NCBI GenBank assembly: GCA_037481715.1
Contig: JBBFLD010000011.1
Location: 28,321 to 92,320 of the forward strand
DNA length: 64,000 nucleotides
Source of the DNA: Rosettibacter sp037481715
GTDB lineage: Bacteria; Bacteroidota; Ignavibacteria; Ignavibacteriales; Melioribacteraceae
Reading direction: 5' to 3'
Part shown: positions 35,919 to 45,212 of the stretch, piece after piece
Position numbering within the stretch: position 1 is the stretch's first letter
Layout of the letters: each line of letters begins with the position of its first letter
Notes under the pieces: generated by a model
Told to the model about the DNA's origin: nothing
Seen by the model: only the letters and a program-made list of their open reading frames with translations
The model's database searches: none
Program-made: the position numbers and the translations under genes

Positions 35919-38315
35919 CTAAAATTTAATTATCACTTTCTTACCATCGTAATTAACGACTGTATCAATTTTCTTTGTTCTTCCGTTACCATATCCACTA
36001 TTTGTAGAGACTCTTACAACATTAAAACTTCTTTTCAATAGCATTCCCGGAAAATTTCCCTTTCTATCACTTATCGTCAGAATTTTTCTTCCATCATCCC
36101 ATTTAAACGTTATCGTCGAATAGATGCCTTTTTCATAATTGTAATTATCGCCTTCATCTTCGTACAATGTGAACTCGCCATCTGCTCCTTCATAAATGCG
36201 TATTTCCAACTCATCCCATTTTTTCTCAGTGGCATATTGAACATTTGGGCCTATAGGCAGAATAGAACCGGCTTTTACATAAAGAGGCATAATATCAATC
36301 GGAACATCTTTTCTAATCATCTTACCTCCTTTTAATTTCTCGCCAGTCCAGAAATCATACCAAGCAGTACCGTTCGGTAAATAGAGTTCTTTTGACTTTA
36401 TTTGACTGTAATCTTCCTCCATTCCTTTTGAATACATAGGTTCTGTAACAGGACACACAAGAAGTGATTTTCCAAACATGAATTCATCATTGATTTCTAA
36501 TACTTTCGGGTCATTCGGAAAATCCATTATCAAAGCGCGCATCATAGTTGAATGATTAGCAGTTACATTCCAAGCAGTTGAATAGATGTAAGGAAGCAAT
36601 TGATATCGAAGCCGTATGAATCTTTCTATCGCATAATAAATTGGTTCACCTTTTTTGCCAAACTGATAGATTTCACGAGGGGCATCGGTACCATGCGAAC
36701 GCATCATCGGACAAAAAGTGCCAAATTGTAACCAACGCACATACAATTCACGATAGTTAGGATCTTCCAACTTTTTTGGGAAATTCCAGAGGAAGAAACC
36801 ACCAATGTCTGAATTCCAATAAGGGATCCCAGATAATGAAAAATTCAAGCCAGCTGGAATTTGAGCCCGCAAAGCATCCCACGAAGCAACTACATCACCA
36901 GACCATACAACCGAACCATAACGCTGCTGACCCGCAAACGCTGAGCGCGTCAAAATAAAAACACGTTTCTCTTGAGTTTCTGCTCTTTGATGTTCATAAA
37001 TACCTTGAACCGATAGTAACGGGAAAGCATTGCGCACTTTTCTGAACGATCCCATATACGTTTGATTATCCAGATCGCTATCTTTATACTGAAGGTGATC
37101 TGGCTCGGATGAATCAAGCCACCATCCGTCTATACCAAGTGAGAACAAACCGTTTTTCAGGTACTTCCAAAATATATCACGTGCTTGCGGATTAAACGGG
37201 TCGTACACTCGAACTCCAGACGGATAATCAAGCCTCGGAGGCCATTTGTCTGAACCAGATTCTGGCCATGTAATAAAATCGAGGAGTGCATAGATCTCCT
37301 TCAGCTCTTTATATTGTTTTGTATGGGGACCAAACGAATTCCATACGGAAATAATGATATGCGCATGCATTTGGTGAATATCATCAACCATTTTTTGTGG
37401 ATCGTAAAACTCGGCATTCAAAAATTCCATTGCATTCCATAGATAGTTATTTCCCCAATATTGCCAATCTTGAATGATCCCATCAAGCGGTACGCCTAAC
37501 TCACGATATTTTTTCACAACACCCACAATTTCATCCTGACTTTTGTATCGTTCCTTGCTCTGCCAATAACCGAATGTCCAGAGCGGAAACATTGGAACTT
37601 TTCCTGATAATTCACGCATTTGAGCAATAACACCATCCGCATTGCCTCCATACATAAAATAATAATCAATACAATCGCCCACCTCTGAATGAAACATTGT
37701 TTTATCCAGAGTATCAGAAAAGATCGTTGGCGAATAATTATCCCAGAACAAACCATAACCCTTGGTTGAAACAAAAAACGGAATGTAATCATCCGTGTTC
37801 CCCTGTATCATGCGCAATCGAATGTTGCGACGATTCAGTTTACCATACTGTTGTTGCCCCAATCCATAGATAGCTTCGTCATTCTCTAGAATAAAAGATT
37901 GAGAAACACTGTAAGTTTGATTTCCAGCATCATTGAAATTATTGAAAGATGTTCCATTCTCCTTCTCATTTAATAGTAACTTATTATCGGGAGTGAAAAA
38001 CGAAATTCTTCCATTAGTAAGATTAAGATTGACTTGAATATTTTTGCTTTTTACTATCAGCTTATCTTTCAGTTGCTTTATTGTGAAATCAATTTTTTTA
38101 GGAGTTGAAACGACCGAAAGACTTTTTTCACTGCAAGAAGTGTTTTTAGGTGACTTCACTATTCTGACTGTTGAAGGATTGTAAAATTGAATATTAACTT
38201 GAATAGAATTTATTTCTGCACTTATTCCGTATTCTATTTTCTTATATGACTGCGCATCTGCAGTTACAACCAGAAGGCATACAAGTGATAAAATGCTTAG
38301 AAATGTTTTTCTCAT
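35919..38315 (-). CDS. GH31 alpha-xylosidase type, without PA14
   Basis: 798 residues: signal peptide (1-22), N-terminal beta-sandwich (about 25-220), GH31 barrel (about 240-600), C-terminal beta domains (about 610-798). Nucleophile D401 in WWLDSSEPD and acid/base D474 in WSGDV. It lacks the PA14 insert of the 23.5 kb paralogue but shares a long C-terminal block nearly unchanged (EIRIYEGADGEFTLYEDEGD region, then LTISDRKG and FPGM). It probably releases alpha-xylose, perhaps from shorter or differently branched oligosaccharides. The CE6-like gene follows after 43 bases. Confidence 0.87.
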   Translation of the reverse strand: MRKTFLSILSLVCLLVVTADAQSYKKIEYGISAEINSIQVNIQFYNPSTVRIVKSPKNTSCSEKSLSVVSTPKKIDFTIKQLKDKLIVKSKNIQVNLNLTNGRISFFTPDNKLLLNEKENGTSFNNFNDAGNQTYSVSQSFILENDEAIYGLGQQQYGKLNRRNIRLRMIQGNTDDYIPFFVSTKGYGLFWDNYSPTIFSDTLDKTMFHSEVGDCIDYYFMYGGNADGVIAQMRELSGKVPMFPLWTFGYWQSKERYKSQDEIVGVVKKYRELGVPLDGIIQDWQYWGNNYLWNAMEFLNAEFYDPQKMVDDIHQMHAHIIISVWNSFGPHTKQYKELKEIYALLDFITWPESGSDKWPPRLDYPSGVRVYDPFNPQARDIFWKYLKNGLFSLGIDGWWLDSSEPDHLQYKDSDLDNQTYMGSFRKVRNAFPLLSVQGIYEHQRAETQEKRVFILTRSAFAGQQRYGSVVWSGDVVASWDALRAQIPAGLNFSLSGIPYWNSDIGGFFLWNFPKKLEDPNYRELYVRWLQFGTFCPMMRSHGTDAPREIYQFGKKGEPIYYAIERFIRLRYQLLPYIYSTAWNVTANHSTMMRALIMDFPNDPKVLEINDEFMFGKSLLVCPVTEPMYSKGMEEDYSQIKSKELYLPNGTAWYDFWTGEKLKGGKMIRKDVPIDIMPLYVKAGSILPIGPNVQYATEKKWDELEIRIYEGADGEFTLYEDEGDNYNYEKGIYSTITFKWDDGRKILTISDRKGNFPGMLLKRSFNVVRVSTNSGYGNGRTKKIDTVVNYDGKKVIIKF

Positions 38316-38358
38316 GACAATAATCTATTCAGGTTAAAATTTACTTGTTTTAAAATTA

Positions 38359-39252
38359 TTATTCTTTACCAATATCACTTTTTTCTTCAACTTTTATGGG
38401 CTTTTCAGATTCAGATACATCATAACCCAATAAGAAGAGCATTTTAATAGCGTATCTTCTTCCAAGCATTCTATAACCTTCAGCATTAAAATGTAGATGA
38501 TCAAATGAAGCAGGACAACCTGCCGACGAAATAACATAGGAATTAGGAACAACTTCAGGAAGTTTCGCAATTATCTGGTTCATGGATGCACAAACGCCGC
38601 CTTGATCCGCATTCACAACCTCACCTGCAAGAAGAGGTACTGAATCTGCTTTTAGATTTAAATCTTTAATCAAATTGTTGTAAACACGTTTAACTTTTAA
38701 AGTCCATAAACTATCATTTGTGTTCGACTCACCTTGATGCAGAAGAATTCCTTTAATAACTCCATCTTTCTGTGCTTTTTTTGCAAGATCAATAAGATAT
38801 TGATATGGGTTGTGGTTATACTCTTTTGTTAAATTAGTCAACCAGCCTGGAGCAGTTGAAAGGTAACTTTGAAGACTGTCTTTATCATATAGTTCAATTT
38901 TACATCCGCCAACAGAAACGTTAATAACACCTACTTTAATGTTCTCAGGGAGATTAGCTACCATCACTCTGCCAAAATAATCTGCTGGAGTTAAGCCTGT
39001 TTTACATCTGCACAAAGGGGGTATAGCGGGATACCAATTACCTTTTTTTCTGCCAAGCTCAGGACAATCAACCGCTTGCATAACCTGAAAACGTTCATCA
39101 ACAGATTTATCTTGCTCTTCAATACTGGCAAAACCTTCCATGTTGGATTGGCCGAAGCAAAGGAAAATATAAAAATTTGGATCCTGTGAAAAAGCTTGGT
39201 TATAAGACATAAGCAATATAATAAAGGCCAAGAGTATTGGATGTGTTTTCAT
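38359..39252 (-). CDS. CE6-like SGNH acetylxylan esterase
   Basis: 297 residues: signal peptide (1-22), SGNH-type fold (about 25-280). The first block has S36 in FGQSNMEG, the second INVSVGG, then LLHQGESN, and the closing DHLHFNAEGY supplies the His. This block order fits the CE6/sialate O-acetylesterase group. CE6 enzymes remove acetyl groups from xylan; in this island that is the likely role. The short acidic/basic tail (about 280-297) has no known function. It starts 18 bases after the stop of the 210-residue gene upstream. Confidence 0.8.
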   Translation of the reverse strand: MKTHPILLAFIILLMSYNQAFSQDPNFYIFLCFGQSNMEGFASIEEQDKSVDERFQVMQAVDCPELGRKKGNWYPAIPPLCRCKTGLTPADYFGRVMVANLPENIKVGVINVSVGGCKIELYDKDSLQSYLSTAPGWLTNLTKEYNHNPYQYLIDLAKKAQKDGVIKGILLHQGESNTNDSLWTLKVKRVYNNLIKDLNLKADSVPLLAGEVVNADQGGVCASMNQIIAKLPEVVPNSYVISSAGCPASFDHLHFNAEGYRMLGRRYAIKMLFLLGYDVSESEKPIKVEEKSDIGKE

Positions 39253-39270
39253 AATTATTCCTTCAATATT

Positions 39271-39903
39271 TTAATTTGTTGCTCGTGTTAACTTCATTAA
39301 TATATCCTGTCCCATAAAATCTACTTTCATATCAATTGTATGATTTTCAAGATATTTACATTTATGGTTAATTTTCATATCTCCCATATTAACATCGAAC
39401 GAGAATTCATTTCCATTAACTATACCATTGGTTAAATCATTTTCGCCCATTGCAGTAGAGTTTTTCCCTATTAATTTATTTCCATCTACTTTGAAAACAA
39501 ATGTTATTTCAAACTCTCCCTGCGGACCACTAACTTTACCAAGCCATTTTCCATTAATCTTTGATTCTTCTGGTACTCTTTTCAAAACAATCGGCTTTTC
39601 CATGAGAGGAGATTGAAGAAGTATACTGTCACCTTCAAGAATTCCTGTATCAGTAAAGGTTTGCCCATTAACATCGACTGTAAATGAAAATTTTTTCCCA
39701 TCGACTTTGCCAACAATTGGTAACGTTCCCATCATCGAAGTAACCGAACCAGTTAAAGAATCGGCAACAACTTTAAATGTGTAAGACAACCCCATATCTC
39801 CACATGGTCCAGAGAAACTGCCTTTCCATTTTCCATTTAGATTTTGTGCATTACTGCTCATAACTAATGTCATTAAAGATAGAATCGCAACAATTGTTCT
39901 CAT
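39271..39903 (-). CDS. Secreted two-repeat beta-rich protein of unknown function
   Basis: 210 residues: signal peptide (1-19) and two tandem copies of a roughly 95-residue beta-rich unit (about 22-110 and 116-208). Each opens with NGKWKGSFSGP or NGKWLGKVSGP, continues with a GExF/GLSYTFKV strand and a VNG/DGKKFSF strand, and ends in an ILMKL/IVLKRV strand. The pattern suggests small lipocalin-like or beta-barrel folds that could bind ligand, but this is inference. There is no catalytic motif. Position between a CE6 esterase and an alpha/beta hydrolase suggests a helper in xylan handling. Confidence 0.62.
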   Translation of the reverse strand: MRTIVAILSLMTLVMSSNAQNLNGKWKGSFSGPCGDMGLSYTFKVVADSLTGSVTSMMGTLPIVGKVDGKKFSFTVDVNGQTFTDTGILEGDSILLQSPLMEKPIVLKRVPEESKINGKWLGKVSGPQGEFEITFVFKVDGNKLIGKNSTAMGENDLTNGIVNGNEFSFDVNMGDMKINHKCKYLENHTIDMKVDFMGQDILMKLTRATN

Positions 39904-39920
39904 ACCTTCTCCATTTATTT

Positions 39921-39935
39921 ATTATTATTATTATT
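39921..39935. repeat. Short ATT trinucleotide run
   Basis: Five perfect ATT units lie 18 bases upstream of the two-repeat protein gene start, in its leader. Such runs can vary in length, but in DNA this AT-rich it may be without effect. Confidence 0.35.
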
Positions 39936-39988
39936 GTTTATCTTGGAGGATATTGTTCAGGGTTTTCTCCACCTTCATTTTCATCTCT

Positions 39989-41194
39989 TCATTTCATTAA
40001 AATAAGCTTTTTCGTTTCAACGTAAGACCCGGCTTCCAAACGGAGAAAATACGTACCACTTGAAAGTCCCTCTGGCTTCCATTGACGCGTGTAAGTACCC
40101 GGTGCAAACTCTTCAGAAACAAGTTTCGCAATTTCTCTTCCTAATGAGTCAAATACAGTTATCGTAACAAACGATTTTATCGGAATTGTAAATGTTATCG
40201 TTGTCATGGAGTTAAATGGATTTGGATAATTTTGAGAAACAAGAAATTTGACTCCATTTGTTGGCTCGCTTTTATTAACTTGAGTTACTTCAAGTTGTTG
40301 AATGAAGAAATCTGCCATCATTTTCAAATACTGATCCACAAACATACCTTGTCCATGTTGACCACCTGGAACAAGGACAAATCTGCTTGGCACACCCGCA
40401 TTTTGAAGTGCATTGAAAAGCATTACGCTCTGACAATATGAAACCAATGGATCCTTATCGCCATGAAGAATGAGAAATGGCGGATCACTAGGATCCACAT
40501 AGGTAATTGGATTAGCCAAAGTAGCCTTTTCCTTGTTTTCCTGGACAGGTCCACCGATAAGGACTGCTTCAGGTGCGGTAGGAGAACTATGATCTATCAT
40601 ACCGTTGGTTTCGCAAGAATCCATCTTGAGCAAATCTGTAGGCCCAAACCAGTCTACAACTGCATCGACCGAGCTTGAATACGACGTGTAAGATCCAACA
40701 TTTCCTTCGATATTCATAGTAATTGATCCAACGGTATATTCTTTCACTCCTCTGGAAGTACCTGCCAAAGCAGCAAGATGCCCACCCGATGAAAAACCAG
40801 TGATGCCAATAAACGATGTATCGAGCTGGTATTGACTTGCATTCGCTCTGATAAATCGGATAACTGCTTTAATGTCCTGAATCTGCGCTGGATACTTTGC
40901 ATCGTAGCTGGAACGATGATTTGGAGTAACCACGGCAAATCCTGCATCGAGCAATGGTTTTCCCAGAGATGTAAATGCAGATTCTTTGAAATTATTCCCG
41001 AACCATGCACTTCCGTAAATTGCAACTACAACAGGATACATTGCCTTATCACCTTGGGGAAGATAAATATCCAATCTGTGATACACTGCCGTATCGCCTG
41101 CATAATTGATATTCTTCCAGCTTTTCGAAAAGGACTGACCAAAACATGAAAGTGAAATAAAAATGAATGCAATAATCAAACAAATGTGCTTCAT
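39989..41194 (-). CDS. Alpha/beta hydrolase (BD-FAE-like esterase), type IX secreted
   Basis: 401 residues from the chosen ATG at 41194: signal peptide (1-20), alpha/beta hydrolase (about 25-300), type IX sorting module (about 318-401, QNYPNPFN and ending KKLILMK). S135 in GFSSGG, D248 in HGDKDPL and H280 in GGQHGQG form a triad; the loop IYGSAWF replaces the common HGG oxyanion motif. Bifunctional acetylxylan/feruloyl esterases have this fold, so de-esterification of xylan at the surface is plausible. The open frame extends 15 codons further, but the internal ATG has an AGGAAGG ribosome site 8 bases upstream and starts a proper signal peptide. Confidence 0.8.
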   Translation of the reverse strand: MKHICLIIAFIFISLSCFGQSFSKSWKNINYAGDTAVYHRLDIYLPQGDKAMYPVVVAIYGSAWFGNNFKESAFTSLGKPLLDAGFAVVTPNHRSSYDAKYPAQIQDIKAVIRFIRANASQYQLDTSFIGITGFSSGGHLAALAGTSRGVKEYTVGSITMNIEGNVGSYTSYSSSVDAVVDWFGPTDLLKMDSCETNGMIDHSSPTAPEAVLIGGPVQENKEKATLANPITYVDPSDPPFLILHGDKDPLVSYCQSVMLFNALQNAGVPSRFVLVPGGQHGQGMFVDQYLKMMADFFIQQLEVTQVNKSEPTNGVKFLVSQNYPNPFNSMTTITFTIPIKSFVTITVFDSLGREIAKLVSEEFAPGTYTRQWKPEGLSSGTYFLRLEAGSYVETKKLILMK

Positions 41195-41255
41195 CACTTT
41201 TTCCTTCCTTTTTTTACAGAACGTATAATTAAAAGTCATATCAATAATCGTGAAC

Positions 41256-43196
41256 TCACATCGTTCTTATAACAAATCCACCGTATGGATGCATCTTTAT
41301 TTTCATTGGTTTTGAAAAATCCACACGATTCTTCACAAACTGTTTTGCATCTTCAGAATCCGTAATCATAAATCCTTTAGACTTTTTTCCAAGGAATGAA
41401 AGATTCAGCTCAATCGTCCGTTCGGTATTTTCGCCGTTAATGCCAGCAATGTACCATGTATCTCCTTTCTTTCTTGCCAGCACAACAAACTTCCCTGGAT
41501 AGCCATCGATGAACTTTACATCGTCCCATACGTTCGGAACAGTACGCATGAATTCTATAACATAATCCGGTTGTTTCGCCATTCCTTCTGGAGTTTCAGC
41601 AATGTGCTGAATACCTGATGTGAACAAAACCGAGAGAGCTATTTCAAATCCTCCGGTTGTTCTGCGCTGAATATTGGGAATACCAGAGAAATTTACCGGT
41701 GTAAAATCCATCGGGTCAAAAAGATTTCGGGTAAACGGAATAACCGTGCAATGCCAAGGTTGGTTATCTGCAAAGTACTGGCTGAATGTCACGTACTCTT
41801 CTCCTCGTATGCTTTCCATACTTACCAGATTCGGATATGTTCTGTGCCAACCCCTTGGATATGTACACCCGTGAAAGTTTACAGCAAGATGAAACTTTTC
41901 TGCATCTTTAAGAATATCGATATAGTATTTCATCATTGATTGACCATCCCCGCCAAAGAAATCTACTTTTATTCCCGCAATACCCATCTCTTTCAATTTA
42001 TGAAATTCAGCATATCTCAGTTCCTTAGTAAGCAATTTGTCACGCGGTGTCAGTGTTGTTGTATTCCAATCGCCAGCTGAGTTATACCATAAAAGCAGTT
42101 TCACATTTTTAGTTTTCGCATAATCAGCAAGTTCTTTTATCTTCTCATAGCCAATTTGTTTATCCCAGAAAGCATCGATGAGGCAGTACTTCCAATTCAT
42201 CGCAGAAGCAAAATCAATGTATCTGCGCTGAGCGCTGTACACAGTGGAATCATCTTTCAAAATAACCCAGCTCCACGAAGCAATGCCAGGCTCAAGCCAC
42301 GATGAAACATCATACTGCGCTGGATTTGCAAGATCAGTTCCCAGAGTAGATTCTACCAATCCACCCAGATTATCAGCAATGGTAATAACACGCCACGGTG
42401 TATACCAAGGTAATCTGGATTCTGGCAGATATGGTCCGCCTGAGTTGCTTTCCTGCGGCTGAGGAAATTGAACTGAATACTCACCGTCAGGTGAAAATTG
42501 GCTCAAGCGTGATCCACAATAATTTGTATCGACGGCAGTTTCTGTGATGGAAATCCAATAATTACCATAATGAAAAAGTGCAGGCATTACCCAACCCGCT
42601 TGATATGGAGAGGGTGTTCCTACTGGTATATCTATTTGATAATATTCTTCGTACGATGGCTGAGTAAAACACCAACCTGTACGAGAATCGGGACAGGGCT
42701 GAAGAAAGGCTTTTGTCGAAAGATCAAAGTGGAACGTGGTTAATTCTTTGTATATCGTAACCAGCGTATCAGTCTTTTCAGGGAAATAGTATCTGAAAGC
42801 AACGCCATCGTTTGAAACCTGAAAGATAATTTCGATCTGTTTCGAATCCTTGTTCTTTAGATAGAAAACTCTTCTGTTCGCAACGTATTGGCAATTACGC
42901 CTTTTACCATGCAGTAATGTATAATTCTCGGAAACAGTCATTTCATTCGATGCGGAATCCATAGAAAGATTTTTTGAGAAATCTCCATCGCTTCTCACAA
43001 CGCCTAATCTTGACTCCTTCAAAATAATAACTCCAGTGTGTGAAATAGAATAAACTGGTTCACCTTGTGGAGTTAGACAGAATGTAACAACTAATTTCTG
43101 ATTCGGACTTTTTACAGAGTAGGTTTCTGAATGTAACCTTCCACCGAAGAACGAAACGAAAACAATCACAAACAGACATTTTGCATATCTATTCAT
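41256..43196 (-). CDS. GH97 retaining alpha-galactosidase type
   Basis: 646 residues: signal peptide (about 1-23), N-terminal beta-sandwich (about 25-290), TIM barrel (about 300-560), C-terminal beta domain. The barrel has IKVDFFGGDGQ with D412 as probable nucleophile and a following SMESIRGEE segment that should hold the acid/base Glu. Nucleophilic Asp at this place marks the retaining GH97 branch (alpha-galactosidase) rather than the inverting SusB-type alpha-glucosidases, which use Glu pairs. It probably removes alpha-galactose from hemicellulose side chains. About 12 bases after the double-esterase stop, so in the same transcript. Confidence 0.82.
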   Translation of the reverse strand: MNRYAKCLFVIVFVSFFGGRLHSETYSVKSPNQKLVVTFCLTPQGEPVYSISHTGVIILKESRLGVVRSDGDFSKNLSMDSASNEMTVSENYTLLHGKRRNCQYVANRRVFYLKNKDSKQIEIIFQVSNDGVAFRYYFPEKTDTLVTIYKELTTFHFDLSTKAFLQPCPDSRTGWCFTQPSYEEYYQIDIPVGTPSPYQAGWVMPALFHYGNYWISITETAVDTNYCGSRLSQFSPDGEYSVQFPQPQESNSGGPYLPESRLPWYTPWRVITIADNLGGLVESTLGTDLANPAQYDVSSWLEPGIASWSWVILKDDSTVYSAQRRYIDFASAMNWKYCLIDAFWDKQIGYEKIKELADYAKTKNVKLLLWYNSAGDWNTTTLTPRDKLLTKELRYAEFHKLKEMGIAGIKVDFFGGDGQSMMKYYIDILKDAEKFHLAVNFHGCTYPRGWHRTYPNLVSMESIRGEEYVTFSQYFADNQPWHCTVIPFTRNLFDPMDFTPVNFSGIPNIQRRTTGGFEIALSVLFTSGIQHIAETPEGMAKQPDYVIEFMRTVPNVWDDVKFIDGYPGKFVVLARKKGDTWYIAGINGENTERTIELNLSFLGKKSKGFMITDSEDAKQFVKNRVDFSKPMKIKMHPYGGFVIRTM

Positions 43197-43208
43197 TTCT
43201 GCCCCCTT

Positions 43209-45122
43209 TTATTGAAACAACAACTGTGCAAAATTGTAAAGATTATTTCTCCATACAGGCCATGTATGTCCTCCAGGATACTCGCTGTATAAATACTTTA
43301 GGCCTAATTCATCAAACTTTTTAAGCATGACTTGGCAATTCTGCCATGCAATATCTTCTTTTCCACCCATTCCAATCCATAGTAACTTCAGATTTGATGT
43401 AATCTTTTCTTTATTCTTTGCAATATATTCATATTGCCGCTCAGCAAGATCGTTTTGCCGAGGAACTATCCAGCCTGAGCTGAAAACGCCAAGATAAGCA
43501 AACAAATCTGTATTTCGTATTCCTGCATACAGAGTTTGAAGTCCTCCCATGGATAAGCCAGCCAGCGCTCTGTATCGTGCTTGATTTTTCACTCTGTAAT
43601 TCTTCTCAACAAAAGGAATGACACATTCTTTCAGCTCAGATTCAAAAAGTCTCAACCCATCTTCGCCAAATGCTTGGAGTGGCATGTTCCCATCAACCAT
43701 TACAATAATCATTGGTACTGCTTTTTTCTCAGCAATAAGGTTATCCATAATCAAATCTGTTTTTCCTTGTTGTGCCCATCCGCGCTGATCTTCACCACCA
43801 CCATGAAGAATGTAGAGCGCAGGATATTTTTCATTTGTATTTTGATCATAGCCAGGTGGGGTATAGAGATAAAAGCTTCGCCATGAACGGGTTATCTTGG
43901 AGAAATATCTTTTGATTCGAATATCTCCATGGGGCACATCCTTTACTTCACAGTAGTCCCAATCTTTATACGGCACCTCAATCCCACTTGCCATGCGTCC
44001 CATTCCATAGAATGCCTCACTCGCAGGATCACAAACAGCTACCCCATCGATGATCAATGAGTAATAATGGAATCCCTCTGTTAAAGAATCCGTGATAACT
44101 TCCCACACACCATCCTCATTCTTTTTCATGTCATATTTCTTGTGTAAGTCAAGCTGTATTTTTTGAGCTTCGGGTGCTTTAATACGAAATATGGCGCGGC
44201 TATCAGGTAAAATTTGTGGATATCTCGCTCCACGCACATTGCTGGAAGCAGGCGTTCCTGCTGTCGTGAATTTTTTGATTGTATTCTCATCAACTGGCTT
44301 GAATATCAATTGCGAAAACCAATATAGACTGCTTTTCCAAATTTTAAAATCGTGACCACCTGGTTCTACGAAATAAATGTGCGGAATATTTTTCCTTGTA
44401 AGATAATCATGCGTTCGTTGACTGACAAAGATTAGATTATCATCTTCTCCACAGGAAATCCATAGGAGTTTTATTTTTTTCTTAGCCTGTTCAGGATCAG
44501 GAACAAGCTCTTCTGGCATTTTGGTATTCGGCGCAGATGAAAAACCCCCAATCCAGGCAAATCGATCAAGATTTCCTAATCCAAAGTTTAGTGATTGTCC
44601 ACCACCCATAGAAAGTCCAGCAATTGCTCGATGCTCACGATCTGTATACACAGGATACGTATTTTCAATGAATGGGATCAAGTCATTCAGTAAATCCTTT
44701 TCAAAATTGGCAAATGCTTGGACTTTTACACTATCAAAGATATTTCCCGTTGCTCGATCATCTTTCATAGCACGGCCATTCGGCATTACGACAATCATAG
44801 GTTCCATCTTCTTTTCTGCATACAGGTTATCGAAAATAACCTGCGGTTGCGCACCTTTCAACCATTCTGTTTCGTCTCCACCAATGCCATGTAAGAGATA
44901 AAGCACAGGATATTTCTTATCGCTGGAAAATTCAGGCGGAGTGTATACAATTGCCCTTCGAATCGTACCTACAGTCTTAGACTCATAATGTATTGTGTCA
45001 ATTTTTCCATGGGGAATATTTGTTCTCAGAGAATCAAAATTCTCTGGTTTACGATTCAATGTAGTTTGAGAAATTACACAATTAACAATAATGAAAAGAA
45101 AAATGAAAACTAAATTTCTCAT
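43209..45122 (-). CDS. Double esterase: CE1 - CBM48 - CE1
   Basis: 637 residues with two esterase domains. First: signal peptide (1-19) and CE1 (about 35-275), S171 in GLSMGGGQ, H257 in GGHDF, oxyanion LLHGIGGDE. Then a CBM48-like domain (about 300-380). Second: CE1 (about 395-637), S524 in GLSMGGLQ, H619 in GGHTW, oxyanion LHGGGED. The first half resembles the CE1 at 16.1 kb, the second half the CBM48-CE1 genes, so it looks like a fusion of both types present in this island. Both active sites look complete. It likely removes two kinds of acyl group or acts processively. No sorting module. Confidence 0.86.
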   Translation of the reverse strand: MRNLVFIFLFIIVNCVISQTTLNRKPENFDSLRTNIPHGKIDTIHYESKTVGTIRRAIVYTPPEFSSDKKYPVLYLLHGIGGDETEWLKGAQPQVIFDNLYAEKKMEPMIVVMPNGRAMKDDRATGNIFDSVKVQAFANFEKDLLNDLIPFIENTYPVYTDREHRAIAGLSMGGGQSLNFGLGNLDRFAWIGGFSSAPNTKMPEELVPDPEQAKKKIKLLWISCGEDDNLIFVSQRTHDYLTRKNIPHIYFVEPGGHDFKIWKSSLYWFSQLIFKPVDENTIKKFTTAGTPASSNVRGARYPQILPDSRAIFRIKAPEAQKIQLDLHKKYDMKKNEDGVWEVITDSLTEGFHYYSLIIDGVAVCDPASEAFYGMGRMASGIEVPYKDWDYCEVKDVPHGDIRIKRYFSKITRSWRSFYLYTPPGYDQNTNEKYPALYILHGGGEDQRGWAQQGKTDLIMDNLIAEKKAVPMIIVMVDGNMPLQAFGEDGLRLFESELKECVIPFVEKNYRVKNQARYRALAGLSMGGLQTLYAGIRNTDLFAYLGVFSSGWIVPRQNDLAERQYEYIAKNKEKITSNLKLLWIGMGGKEDIAWQNCQVMLKKFDELGLKYLYSEYPGGHTWPVWRNNLYNFAQLLFQ

Positions 45123-45212
45123 GAGATGCCCTTTTATTTACTGTAATTCTAATAGATGAATTTTATAACTATTTAATAAAATTGAACTCGAATATTTATT
45201 TAATCAAGATCA

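Noticed and set aside
39989..41239. Longer version of the alpha/beta hydrolase starting at 41239
   Set aside because: The extra 15 residues are charged and precede a perfect signal peptide; the ATG at 41194 has the ribosome site.
44521..44901. Plus-strand ORF of 126 codons inside the double esterase
   Set aside because: Antisense shadow of the first CE1 domain, which keeps its GLSMGG and GGHDF motifs.
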